Shown here piece by piece: positions 11,921 to 24,000 of a DNA stretch of 64,000 nucleotides (position 1 is its first letter; the number at the start of each line of letters is the position of its first letter). The stretch comes from Epichloe hybrida (lineage: Eukaryota > Ascomycota > Sordariomycetes > Hypocreales > Clavicipitaceae), in contig JAFEKR010000009.1 in the NCBI GenBank assembly GCA_019022495.1, forward strand, positions 620,001 to 684,000, given 5' to 3'. The translations under genes and the position numbers were made by a program. The notes beneath the pieces are model-generated. The model saw only the letters and a list, made by a program, of their open reading frames with translations. It was not told the origin of the DNA and did no database searches.

Positions 11921-14680
11921 ATGCCGTCTTCCACAGACTCTTCAACTCTCTCATTCTCAGTTGGCGATGCCCTCGAAACCCCCGAGGCCTCCAAGGTCAC
12001 CCCCGAGTTGGTCCATACCCTCCAACATCATAGCACCGTGCTCACCCTCGCCGTCAGCCCCGAGCACGACTCAATATATGCAGGCACGCAAGACGGTGAG
12101 ATTGTCGTCTGGTCATTGGATACCTTTGAACAGATTCACCAGGTACAGGCGCACAAGCGCAGTGTCCTGTCGCTCGCTCTGTCCCCGGACTCGTCTCTTC
12201 TCTTCTCGAGCGCCTGCGATGCCATTATAAACGTTTGGTGCCCCGGGACTCTGCGCCGCCTCCACGAGGTATACGGAGTGCACGACGTCGGTGACATCTT
12301 CTGTACTGCGTACAGTCCGCAACAGGAAACACTCTACATCGGTGCCCAGAATACAACGATTCAGTGGGTGGCGTTGAATGGCCCATCTGGATGCGTCTCG
12401 CCCGACTCGCAGAATCACCCAGATCGCCGCAGCCACCCATTCTTTGACTCGAAAGCGGTTGGCGGCAGTGCCACGCCGAGACGAAACGAGGACCGGTGGG
12501 CTCTGATCCCCCGCGCGCGCGTCGTTTTGGAGATTGACGGTGGAAGCATCCGCCAATTTGCTCACTACGGTTTCGTGTATTGTATGCTCATGGCAAAAGG
12601 TCCCACGGTCAAGGTGGACTCTGACGAGGACGTTCTGATATCCGGCGGCGGCGACGGTACCATTAAACTATGGAGCTTGGGTGGTTCCGGAAGTAATGGC
12701 CGGGATGAAGACGCGTCTGGCCGCATAGAGGAAATCATGACCTTGGGCACTGATGATGCCGAATCTGTCCTGTCACTTGCTCTGGATGGATCCTTTCTCT
12801 ACGCCGGAAAGCTCGATGGCATCGTAGAGCTGTGGGATTTGGACACGACACAACGCTTGAGAGTGATCAAAGCGCATGAAGGCAATGTCATGTCGCTGCA
12901 GATGGGATGGGGTTGCTTGTGGGCCGCATCTACAAATGGATGGGCTAGTGTAAGTCACAACTTTCCTCCTTCTTGCTCGTACTGCTTCACGCGAACCCTC
13001 TAGTATGACTGACTAGGTATTCCACAGAAATATAGCACGGCCCATTACGGAGCGTATCGGCACGCCTTATCAGGCGACGTTACCCAGAAGTACCAATGTC
13101 TGGCTAAATGGCAAGCACATCACGGCAAAATCTTGGCCTCCGCCGTCACAAACTACAAGTCTGGGGAATACTACATCACTGGTGGAAATGATGACATACT
13201 CCCCATCTGGTCTGTGAAAGATTTGGCATCATCGTGCAAACAAGCCACAACGAGCATGAGCAATGATATTTTATTTGACCCATTACTTAGCACACTGAAC
13301 AAATTTGTCTCGTACAAGACTGTGTCCTCCCGCCCCGAATATGCCGAAGATTGCCGAAAAGGTGCTTCATTCCTGGCCTCGCTATTCAAGGGACTGGGCG
13401 GCCACGTTGAAATGCTCGGCACGGAAACGGCACGTAACCCTGTGGTGTATGCCAGATTCTCGGGAAACAAAGAAGCCTCGGAAAATCGCAAGCGAATCCT
13501 TTTCTACGGCCATTACGACGTAGTTGCAGCAGACGAGAAGAAGGGAAACTGGGCGACCGATCCATTCGATCTCAGAGGAATCAACGGGTTTCTTTACGGC
13601 CGCGGAGTCAGTGACAACAAAGGGCCAATCGTTGCCGCATTGTATGCTGTGACTGATCTTATGCAAGCGCAAAAGCTGAATAATGATGTCATCTTTCTCA
13701 TCGAAGGCGAGGAGGAGTTCGGCTCCAGAGGCTTTGAGGCAGCAGTGAACAGAAACAAGGAGCTCATCGGCCACGTCGATTACATCCTCCTTGCAAATAG
13801 CTACTGGCTGGATGATGAAGTTCCGTGCTTGACATATGGTCTTCGTGGAGTGCTTCACGCGACGATCTGCGTGGACTCGCCCCGACCGGATGTCCACTCA
13901 GGAGTAGACGGATCTCATCTTTCCGACGAGCCTCTCACCGACTTGACGTGCGTCTTGTGCAAGCTGAAAGGCCCTGGGAACCGAATTCAGATCCCGGGAT
14001 TCTACGACGACATCCCGCCCATCACTGCCGAGGAGGAGGCACGATTCGACGACATTGTTTCCATCATGGTCCATCACCAGTCACAACCGCTCTCCGAACG
14101 AAAGCTCAAGTCTTCCATCATGGCGCGCTGGAGAGAACCCAATCTCACGATCCACAAATACAGGGTTTCAGGACCAGACGGCAGTCTCATCAGCAGCCAC
14201 GCCAGCTCCCACATTAGTCTGCGTTTGGTCCCCGGCCAGGAAGTAGAGGACGTTTCAGAAGCTCTCTCGTGGTATCTGCGCCGCGAGTTCGGCTTGCTCG
14301 AGTCCCAAAATCGAATCAGCGTGAACATTGACAATAAAGCGGAGCCCTGGCTAGGCGATCCCAACAACGAGATATTCCGCACTTTGGGCCACGCCATCAT
14401 GGAAGCCTGGCCCGATCGATTCGATCAAAGCAGCCACCCCGATGAAAAGGCTCAGGCGTCATCCGTGGGCAAGTCATCGAAACCTCGGGGACCACTTCAC
14501 ATCCGGGAGGGTGGATCCATTCCAGCAATTCGATTTTTGGAAAAGGAGTTTGCTGCTCCGGCGGCGAATTTTCCATGTGGACGTGCCACGGACGCGGCTC
14601 ACCTGGACAATGAACGCATGAGTCTGATCAATTTAGTGAAAGCGAGAGAAATATTCGGCAAAGTGTTTGCCCGACTATAG
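11921..14680 (+). CDS. DUG2: DUG2, glutathione-degradation WD40 / M20-peptidase protein
   Basis: Model: join(11921..12949, 13028..14680), 893 aa (yeast Dug2 is 878 aa). Dug2 works with the amidotransferase Dug3 to open glutathione in the cytosolic DUG pathway; Dug1 then splits Cys-Gly. The N-terminal half is a WD40 region (about 35-440; GGGDGTIKLWSL, AGKLDGIVELWDL, TGGNDDILPIWSV). The C-terminal half is an M20 metallopeptidase (about 455-890) with metal-site motifs GHYDVV (His 505), GRGVSDNKGP (Asp 539), EGEEEFGS, and late RATDAAHLDNE. This WD40-M20 fusion is diagnostic. The 78-nt intron (GTAAGT..TTCCACAG) is phase 0 and joins TNGWAS to KYSTAHYG. A different nearby AG (13015-13016 region) would shift the frame and is rejected. 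Confidence 0.95.
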
Positions 14681-16465
14681 AGAGATTGCATTGCGAGACG
14701 CGTTGTAATACCATCATACAAGAGCGAGCAAGAAGGCAGCCCCGTCCGCCCGTCCGGGGTTTCCGGATACGACGGCGATTCCGGGGAAGTGTCATGTAAC
14801 ATAATAGAGCTACCACACCAATGCCTCCCCCTTTGCTTGCGGGCGTGGAATTTTAATTTCTCAGCGATCGACGGATGGCGTGCGATGTTGGAACACGAGA
14901 AGGGAAACTCCCAAAAATTACAAGTTACAAAAAAAAAAAAAATACCCCCCCCTTCAGCGTCAATGTCTATCAATAGAAATTGACAATGTCACACAGCAGC
15001 TTTAGAGTGCACAAGGCGTACGAGAACAACTCGTTTGCATCACGGCACCACACTATGCACCTGTGTAGTTCAAGATACCCTCTCCAGTCCGGTTGGAAGT
15101 TGAAGGTAGCAAACCCTTCCTCGACATGGGGGACTGACTTCCTCGTAGCAGAGGATGAACGCGTCCAACGCGCACATCACCTCGTGCAACATGCATCAGC
15201 TGAAAATCGGTGGCGACCGGGGTCACATTTCCATGACAAAGACGACGACAAACCCCTGCCTTGAACAAGTTGTTTGACTGGACAAGGATTCACCGATGCC
15301 CGTTTTGGCCGTTTTCGAAGGACAAAATCAATTCCCATCCCATCTGACCAGCCGAGGCTGACAGGTCAAGACCGGCCCGGCCCAACCCTTCTGGGGTGAA
15401 TCAAAGACACTGGTGCTGCATATGTAGATGTATGACATGACATGGTGCACGCAGGTCGAGGAACCAACAGCCAAAACGAGCAACTGCCAACGGGATTTCA
15501 TCATCATAAAATCATGACGTTCCTCTGCCCACTTCTACTGCTACTGCTTGCTACTACTGCTCGCCCTCTGTCCGCGAAAGAGCTGAATTGCTTTCGTTGC
15601 AAGCAACGCGTCCAGCATCGCATCTTCGTAGATGACCCGAAGAATCACGGGTGTCACCATGATGATCCGGGTACACTTTGTTTGTCACCAGGAACCTGGG
15701 TCACAGTCATCCACCGACGGATGACCCCTGACCCTTGCCCGTCCCATTTCGTGGAGCAATTGCCACAGCCGCTTTGTCACGTCTGTTGGTTGGTTTGTTC
15801 GCTGCAGCAATCGTGGACATGCTTGATTTACGTCTTGATTGTCCTGTCTGCGCGTTATCTGCACCTCTTCTTGTTCAGGCACAGTCTCCAGGGCAGCTGC
15901 TACCATATGTGAGCCAATCCACATATTCAACGGCTGTGTTGTCTGTGTCTGTGTCTGACCAGATGGCTCTGCAGTAAACGCATATCCACATGGCGCCAGA
16001 CCAAGATTGTGCGACTGCTTTCAGTTCCCGCCGCATGCTTGTAGCCAGATCTCGGGCCGCATGTGTCGCGTTAATGCGGCAAGATCCCGGGCTGTTGATG
16101 TCCTTGAGCAGACGCCACGGGGCAGGCAGACCGTCACTGCCAACAATAGGAGGAGAAGCTCTGGGTATCGTGCAGAGCGCCGAGTAGACCTGACAGAATA
16201 AACACCCTGCTAAAGATAAAAGGCCAGAGGGCTATATAGGCGAGTGGGCGGGACTATGAACTTAGGAGACCCTGCCTATGAACGTTGCACCAATTTTGTT
16301 TTTTTTTTGTTTTGTTTGAGGTTGACACCAAACATCCTCCTTCATCTTCTTCCTGCCGCTTTCTCGCTCGCTCGGTCATGTGTCTTTGGGCGTCATACAG
16401 CCCATAGATAGGTTTGGAGTTTCCCTCCTTTTCATCGTCTTGGCTACAACGAGCTTTCGTCCCTG
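14681..16465. other. Intergenic region, mostly without supported genes
   Basis: 1.8 kb between DUG2 and the methyltransferase gene. It contains an A-run at 14930-14942, one weak secreted-protein candidate (listed separately), a T-rich run near 16300-16317 and TATATAGG at 16233-16240 as a possible TATA region for the methyltransferase gene. I see nothing else. Confidence 0.4.
15514..15912 (+). CDS. Weak candidate: small cysteine-containing secreted protein
   Basis: A 132-aa frame starting MTFLCPLLLLLLATTARPLSA looks like a signal peptide, followed by a Cys-containing segment (LNCFRCKQRV, HGCHH, LCLSPG) that could be an effector-like mature part. The second half is hydrophobic and has no clear features, and the true end may differ by splicing. 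No family is recognised. It may be chance; expression data would decide. Confidence 0.25.
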   Translation: MTFLCPLLLLLLATTARPLSAKELNCFRCKQRVQHRIFVDDPKNHGCHHDDPGTLCLSPGTWVTVIHRRMTPDPCPSHFVEQLPQPLCHVCWLVCSLQQSWTCLIYVLIVLSARYLHLFLFRHSLQGSCYHM

Positions 16466-18132
16466 ATGGGCAGTATGGGGAATCTGCTGGTCAAGTCAGA
16501 GGCGACGCCGTCTGCCGACCGTCTCACGCGCATATCAAGACAGATTGGAGAAAATACGCAGATACTAACCGAGGATTACACGCACGAGGGCTGAGTGCCC
16601 CGTCCTACGAGGCAGAAGGCCCTCCCGACTTTCCGTTGACGGGGTCGGATGCCAAAACACTCAAAGCCCGACAGCAAGTCTTGTCATTGACGAAGGAGCT
16701 GCGAGACTTGGTGCTGGGTCCCCGGGAAGCTTTGAAGCTCATGGCCCTGGATATAAGTTGCGCCCCCCTCAAACATATATATATACATACATGTATATAT
16801 ACATGTATCGTCGTTGATACCTGGGCATCATCTGATCTTGACAGATTGTAAACTACGTCCCGTTACACGCCATTTACACATTCAGGATAGCCGAAGCGGT
16901 TCCTCAAACGGGATCCATCTCATACGAGGACCTCGCGAGGCAAGTCCTCAAGGTATCGGGGTATAAGATACCCGCCTCAGAGCTTCGCAGGGTTCTGCGC
17001 CTGGCCATGGCCAACAACCTGTTCTGTGAGCCCGAGCTCGGTCACGTCGCACACAATTGCACATCGCTGGTCATGCTGGAAGACGAAGCACTCGCCAGCT
17101 GGGTCGGATTATACACTGTTGACCTATTTCTTCCCGTCGGCAACACGGTGACTGCCATGCAGAAATGGCCTGGCTCCGAAGACCTCACTGAAACTGTGGG
17201 TGGCCGAAATCCAGGTTCCGTCGATGCGGTTCAAGCAGGGCATTGCGCTGACCACTACTGCCGTCTCTTTAGGCCGTCAACATTTCGTATAGTCACAGAG
17301 ATACTTTCTTTCATCATACCCAGAGCGATGCAACGAGAGCGAAACGATACGATCTCGCCATGAGAGCTCATGGCTCCCGCGAAGGATTCGACGTCGTGCA
17401 CACAGTTGAGAGCTACCCGTGGGCCAAGCTGGCCAGCGCCACGGTTGTTGACGTAAGGACTACCTGTCCACTATCATTCCCGGGCATGCTGAAGCCAGTA
17501 TTGCAAAGCAATAATAAAATAAAGTAAAGTAAAGTAAAATAAAGTAAAATCAAATTGACTGACATGGGTGACGGGAACTTCAGATGGGCGGCAACGAAGG
17601 CCATGTGTCAATGGCCATCGCAGAAGAATTCCCCTCGCTATCGTTTGAGGTCCAGGACCTGCCGGGCATGCGATGCGAAAAGACGCTGGGTGAAGTACCA
17701 GCTCACTTGGCAAACCGAGTGAAGCTGACAACACACGATTTCTTCGACGAGCAGACGACCGTGGCGGGGGCCTACTTCTTCCGTCACATCTTCCACGCGT
17801 TCCCAGACAAGGTGGTTGTGCGGATCCTCAAGAAGCTCGTTCCGGCGTTGAGGCAAGGGGCCCGCGTCATCATCAACGACGTGGTGTTGCCTGCGCCGGG
17901 AAGTGTTTCGTTGATGGAGGAGCGCACTTTCCGGTTGCTGGATGTCCTGATGAAGACGGTGTGTAATGGGCGCGAGAGGGAAGTCGGCGACTGGAAGACG
18001 TTGTTCGAGGAGGCTGACGCCCGGTTTGCCTGGCAGGGGGCGTGGAAGTCGAGCGGGAACCTGTGGTTTGTCGAGGCTGTCTGGGATGATGACGGTGGTG
18101 AAAAGATGGCCCCATGGCCACTTAATCCGTAA
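16466..18132 (+). pseudogene. SAM-dependent O-methyltransferase (plant-type family 2), probably damaged
   Basis: Exons inferred at 16466..16752, 16845..17195, 17273..17452 and 17584..18132. The product would methylate a hydroxyl of a small molecule with SAM. The N-terminal dimerisation part reads IGENTQILTEDY then GLSAPSYEAEGPPDFPL. The middle gives HAIYTFRIAEAVPQTGSISY and a winged-helix region. The SAM domain has ASATVVD-MGGNEGHVSMAIA (GxGxG-like), and the catalytic region has FFRHIFHAFPD and VIINDVVLP. Two lesions are seen. The frame of MGSMGNLL... does not reach GLSAPS without a one-base indel near 16575-16590. The first intron, which must remove 16753-16844 to keep the family sequence, starts ATAAGT rather than GTAAGT. 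The other introns (77 and 131 nt) are normal. Either it is a young pseudogene or the sequence carries errors. Confidence 0.68.
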
Positions 18133-20505
18133 TGTCGTCGCTGTTTGTCGGCTTGTTGGAGACCAGACGTGACATCTCACGCGAGCTGTCGTACCAAGAC
18201 CAAGACGGGGGGCGGGGAGGTTGTCCAGTAGTCCCGATCGTATAATTGATATTGCGGTAAACCGAGCAACGGAATCGTGTTTAGGTATCTGATCCATCAC
18301 TAGTTCCTGTTTTCTCACATGACGGCTACCTTTTCCCGGGGATGTACGCCAGTCCGTGTACTACAATTTCCCAAGGAAGAAAAGAAGGCTAAAAAAGAAC
18401 AAAAATAAGAAGCTAACCACGTACATAAAGCCCTCGACCGCGTTCTATCACCGAGACTTCTAGAAAGCATCAATGTCCATGCTCCCATGGTGAATCGCCT
18501 TGCTCACGGCCCTCGTTCTCGTTGTCGTTGGCAAAGCCTCAGTCAGATAAGTTGGCGTATTCGCAAGATTTGCACCATGTCTTGGACGACTTTTCGAATA
18601 TAATGAGAGAGTCTGGCAGCAAAGAGTCGGTTTCTCAGACTGGCAGTCTGTCTCTTCGTGTTCCAGCTATCTCTCCCATTGTCGCCCCGAGCATCGCGGT
18701 GTCAGGAACGAGAACCTACCTGGCCTCCTCGCTTCGATGTTGATGCTTGTGGCCCGGACGATACATGAGCAAGCGTACATTACGTGAATCGGATGAGCCG
18801 AATGGAACGATTTCGTGCTATGGCGGATTTGACGCGAGCAGACTTTGTGTCGATAACAGGCCGCCTGACAGAGGCACCTGCGGCGGGAAGGCGAGAGGGA
18901 AGGCGAGATATTCCAGCTTGAACGGCGGTGGAGAACCAATCAGCAGCGGGAAACGGGCAGCGAGTCGTCAAGTCATGCAGGCGGTTGGTTAATTACATAT
19001 ATGGAGAACCGATCATCTGGGCAAGGGAGAGATCGCATCGCCATGTGACCTCGCCCTTGCTCTCTGGTTCAGCTCTCTGGGGGGTTCCCACTGAATCCGT
19101 CGTATCACGGACGGGCCCTCCTTATTGGTGGACTGGAAGATGGTAGTATCCACAGCTCGCCGGCGTCGAACTTCCCACAAAAAGCAGGACAATAATGTGA
19201 TACTGAACCTGATTAATGGTTTGGCATGCAACTGACTCACGAAGACGCTAACAAAAGACTTTGCAACGGGCACGTGCCGCCCGCGCCTACGAGAGCAAGA
19301 GAGGTTCAATGAATGAATCGGGGCAAAGAACAAGAAAGTCAGAGAGGCAGCGAGTGAGACAGACCAGGCGGACGGCTCTCACAGGCTGGATTTTCCGGGT
19401 GCCCATTCGCGATTGGCTAATAAATTGTGGGAGTAATGAATATGCAGAGGGTGCTTATTCAATAATTGCTTTGGCGGCCCGCCCTCCTCTTCGAAGACAG
19501 GAACCATCAATGTCGCCCATTCAGGTGACGAGCAACGAATCCAGCCCATGACTTTATGACGTCGGACTGGAGATGCAGCAGCCGTCAACCACATCACTTG
19601 TCGAGATGCACAGCCAAGGGGGACGCACCGCATCTGCGCGCCCGTGCTGACTCTCCAAGACACGAGCATTTCCTCGATGCATGTAGGCAGCTGGAGAGAA
19701 ATGTAGGGCGTCTGATTGGTACGAGCCTCGCTCCCGAGACAAGGCATGGGACCGATAAGCGTCAACTCCAGTCCCATGTTGGTCTGTCTGGCACCTCGCA
19801 AGGGATGCGATGTGCTCCAGTCCAAGTCTCCGACTCGCGATGGTCGAAAAAAAAAAAAAAAACCCACTGGACACTCGGCCGACGTACCGGACGCTGCCCT
19901 TGAATGCTCTCTTTGTCCCGGGGATGCTCTGTCAGAAACTCCGGATTCCGCACGTCACTGGAAATTGCCATATCGTGTTCCCTCCGATGTGTGCCAGGCC
20001 TTGGATGGAGCCTTAGGTACTCGAGGAGTTCCATCCTGGGAAGCAGCTGGGCCAACACCGGTCGGCAGGGAATTGCCCAGTACATACCTGGTACTTCGTA
20101 CGACCATCCGTCTCCATCGATCAATCCCCCCAACCATAATCCGTACCCACGGCTTGACCGCACCTGCCCTCCCTGCTAACTTGCCCACTTTTCGGCGTCT
20201 CCTTTTGCTTGGGCCACCCAACTGGCGAGGCCCGTTTTGTCGTTGGCCGCCTCCTCTCTATTCAGCGCGAGGCTCACGCGCTCGTTTTCTCGTCTGTCAA
20301 GCCCGAACCATCAAGGCTTGCAACGTACAAAGCCTACAGACCTATACACGGACGAGACGTTTGGCTCGACTTCACCACTCTGTACGTGTTGTGCCATCAC
20401 TGTGTCAACATAATCCTCGGGGCTCAACTGCCCGGCGCTGAATCCACCGCCTCTTCCTGTCTGCCGGCTCCGGCGTTGCCTCTCTCGCAGGCAGACAAAC
20501 CGGCC
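18133..20505. other. Long intergenic region, no gene supported
   Basis: 2.4 kb containing only short chance frames on both strands. An A-run lies at 19847-19862. The last part (to 20490, ending CTCTCTCGCAG just before the CDC4-like ATG) looks like leader sequence, with a possible 5'-UTR intron acceptor at 20490. Confidence 0.4.
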
Positions 20506-23500
20506 ATGACACCGTCACCGATTCCCTCCGGCCAGGAGTTGGAGCCGCGGCGTCCTCGAAGCGCCCAGACAGTGTCCGTCAACATAGCCGAAGGATCCAA
20601 GGATAATGGACGACGATTTCAACTCCAAGTCAGCGAGTGCGTTGAGACCAAGACGGTCACCACCACCACACGGCTTACTCGAAAGTTTCCTCGTGTCTTT
20701 CTCCATGACCCGGCCCCGCTCGAAACTCTCGACACCAAGGAGTATCCATTAGCCTTGAAGCCAACGCCACCGGAATTGCTCGAGTTTTCTTACGAAGCCC
20801 CCGACGAGGAACCGCTGGAGGAAGAAGCCTTTGATGGTGAGGAAGAAGGCCATGTCCCACAGAACCGAAACTGTGGGCAAGAAGCGGCAAAATTGGTACG
20901 TTGCACATATCACCACATGCATGCCCCTCCGGCGGCAAAGATTATGCAGACGAGCCATGTCAAGCAACAGGAGGCCGCCACCGCGGGCGTCATTCCTCTT
21001 TTTGATTTATATATGCTGACTGTTGATCGATGAAAGCAGATGAAACCACTGACAACGGGTACTCTAACCCCAACTGCCGTCAAACTTGAGCAGGGCCTTC
21101 ACGAAACCCCAATGCAAAGTCGAACTAGCCGGTTGTCACGCTCTCCGTCGGAAGGGTACACGCGAAAGACTCGACAGGCTCGTGCTAGCCTCGTGGGATC
21201 GCCAACTGCCATTGTGTCCCAAACGCCTCTAGGGTCTTTCTTTACACCCAGAACATCCCAACGACTAGCCAGGTCCTCCAACCCTCATGCTGTATCAGAT
21301 AAGCTCAGGCGGCTGATGACACAAGGCAGCTCGACGGTCACAGGTCTCGCTGGCAGCGGCAACACATCCACCAATGACGTGCTGACTTCGAGCCGTCGCG
21401 ACGTCGGAGAACGACTGTCCCGAGGAGGATCCGGCTTTCTGGCCACACCCGACACTTCGGAGCTCATCAGCTCCCCCCAGCGAAACCGTTTCTCCCAAGC
21501 CGATCGTCTCCCGGCATCTCCTGATGCATTGCAGGTGCCGACGGGCACTTGTGATGCTGCCAGCCCAGCAGGAAGCGATTCGCACACTGTCTTCAGTAGC
21601 AATGTTGCTACACCCCCCATCACAGACGCAGAGCCCGAGCCTTTTGGAGACGCAGATGACTCGCTCCAAGACTCTCTTCGCGCTGCTCTTCAGCACAGGC
21701 CTACAATTGACGTCGGGGCTGCGCAGGATGCAAGTTTACCCAGTCCGAGACTGTCCCCGACTTTGGCCGCCTCTCAGCTACACACCGCTGAGTCTGACGG
21801 TGGTGCTCAGTCAAGCTTTCAAACATCGACGACAGATAACACCATGTCCTGGGCGGATGAGTCCCGGGCGGATGAGTCCCATCCACGAGAACATTCCCAA
21901 CACCCGCAACTTACTCATCCATCTCAAGCACATGGTGACCGCCGAGTTTCTTCAAAGCGATCAGCGTCTGGAGATGCTCATCGCCCTTTCGCCTTTGACA
22001 CTCAGGGCCTTCTCGAGGCCTTCGATTCAATGAAGACGGAAATGAAGTCCTTCATGATGTATCAGTTTCTTCGTCGGTGCCCGCGTCCCACGCTGCGAGT
22101 CATTGCAAATGCTGTGAACCCGGCCCTCAAGTGCGACTTTCTTAGACAGCTTCCCTTGGAACTTGGGTACCATGTCCTTGCGTGTCTCGACCACGCGGAC
22201 CTGTGCAGAGCTGCCCAAGTTTCCAAGCACTGGCGCAACATTGTGGATCGTAACGAAACGGGCTGGAAAGAGCTCTTGGACAGCGATGGCTACTCCATGG
22301 CGCCCGGTGAACTGAGCAAGGCCATCATGCAAGGCTGGGGCTGGCAAGATCCTGTTGGCGCTTCCGGCTATGAGCAAGACCTGAGCATGCACGGGCGTCT
22401 TACTGCCTCGGAGTATGAGCTGACAAGAGCTTTCCGAAACGATACTGCTCCCAGGTCTTCCAGGAGCTCAAAGCGGAAGCGGGCTTTGAACACGTACTCT
22501 GCATCAGAACGAACGAAGCGACGAGCTGGAACATCACAAGAGTCTGCCGTCTCTAGCGTGCGGGATCCAAACACTCACAATCAAGTCAAGCAGCACAAGT
22601 CCGAGGGCCCACTCTCGGCCGCCAACGCCGCCGCCACTGCCGTCCCGGACCCTCAGCTGGGCCTGCCCAGTCTTCGACAACTCCATCTCTTCAAGTCCAT
22701 CTACCGTCGTCACCATATGATTCGCAAGAGCTGGACTAGTGGCGAGGTCAAACCGGGCCATGTGGCATTTGCGGCTCATCCTCGCCATGTGATTACATGC
22801 TTGCAATTCGACGACGACAAGATCATAACTGGAAGTGACGACACTTTGATCCACATCTACGACACCAAAACCGGCAAATTGCGAAAGAAACTCGAGGGCC
22901 ACGAGGGTGGTGTGTGGGCTTTGCAGTACCAAGGTAACATTCTCGTATCAGGGTCGACTGATAGATCAGTCCGCGTATGGGATATTGAACGGGGTCTGTG
23001 TCAACAGGTGTTTTATGGGCACACTAGCACGGTGCGATGCCTGCAAATCCTCATGCCCACCGAGACCGGAAGGGACACCAGTGGTCGCCCAATCGTACAG
23101 CCCGAAAAGCCATTGATCATCACCGGTTCGCGTGACAGCCAACTTCGGGTGTGGCGTCTCCCCGAGGTTGGTTCCCGGCGGTACATCCAGACAGGACCTC
23201 CAGCCCAGGAATCCGACTGCCCCTACTTCATTCGAGTTCTGACCGGCCACACTCATTCTGTCCGCGCAATCTCGGCCCACGGCGATACCCTCGTGAGCGG
23301 TTCATACGACAGCACGGTCCGTGTCTGGCGAATCAGTACTGGCGAATCTTTGCTCGTACTCCGTGGACACTCCCAGAAAGTGTACTCTGTTGTCCTTGAT
23401 CACAGGCGTAACCGATGCATTTCTGGCTCCATGGACTCACTCGTAAAGATCTGGGATCTTGCCACAGGGGTTTGTCTGCATACGCTTGAGGGCCACACGC

Positions 23501-24000
23501 TTCTTGTTGGGCTGCTGGACCTCCGAGATGAGCGACTTGTGTCTGCAGCAGCAGACTCTACGCTCCGAGTCTGGGACCCGGAGAATGGAAGGTGTAGGAA
23601 CACTCTCATGGCGCATACTGGAGCCATCACTTGCTTCCAGCATGATGGGCAAAAGGTCATTAGTGGCAGCGAAAAAACGGTCAAAATGTGGGATGTCAAA
23701 ACTGGGGAATGCGTGCAAGATTTGCTAACAGATCTTACTGGCGTCTGGCAAGTCAAATTTGATGGGAGGAGATGTGTGGCAGCGGTGCAGCGAGATCAGC
23801 TGACTTATGTCGAGGTAAGCGAAACTCTCCCTCCCCCTTTCAGTCCATGTGGGCTATCCCGGAAAAACCCACTGACGCGGGAATCCCAGATTTTGGACTT
23901 TGGGGCCATCCGTGATGGTCAGCCGGCTGAAGAACTCGGCAAACGTATATTGCTGAACGAGCATGAAGTGCGCGAAATTATTGAAGACGGAGCTGTCTGA
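20506..24000 (+). CDS. CDC4: CDC4-like F-box / WD40 substrate receptor of an SCF ubiquitin ligase
   Basis: Model: join(20506..20895, 21040..23814, 23890..24000), 1091 aa. Cdc4/Pop1 proteins bind phosphorylated targets by the WD40 propeller and Skp1 by the F-box, marking cell-cycle regulators for degradation. Residues 1-490 are a Ser/Thr/Pro-rich disordered region. The F-box is at about 495-540 (LPLELGYHVLACLDHADLCRA...WRNIVD). Basic linker RSSKRKRAL follows, then about seven to eight WD40 repeats from about 705 to 1045 (CLQFDDDKIITGSDDTLIHI; GSTDRSVRVWDIERG; GSRDSQLRVWRLP; GSMDSLVKIWDLATG). The first intron (144 nt, GTACGT..GAAAGCAG with TGCTGAC branch site) is phase 0. The last intron (75 nt, GTAAGC..TCCCAG) is a multiple of three without a stop, so unspliced mRNA would add 25 residues. 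Confidence 0.92.

Noticed and set aside
16753..16844. U12-type AT-AC intron in the methyltransferase gene
   Set aside because: It starts ATAAGT, not ATATCC, and ends in CAG with no U12 branch site; a mutated GT donor is simpler.
17638..18318. 226-codon minus-strand frame over the methyltransferase 3' exon
   Set aside because: The plus strand encodes recognisable methyltransferase motifs over the same bases; the minus frame has none.
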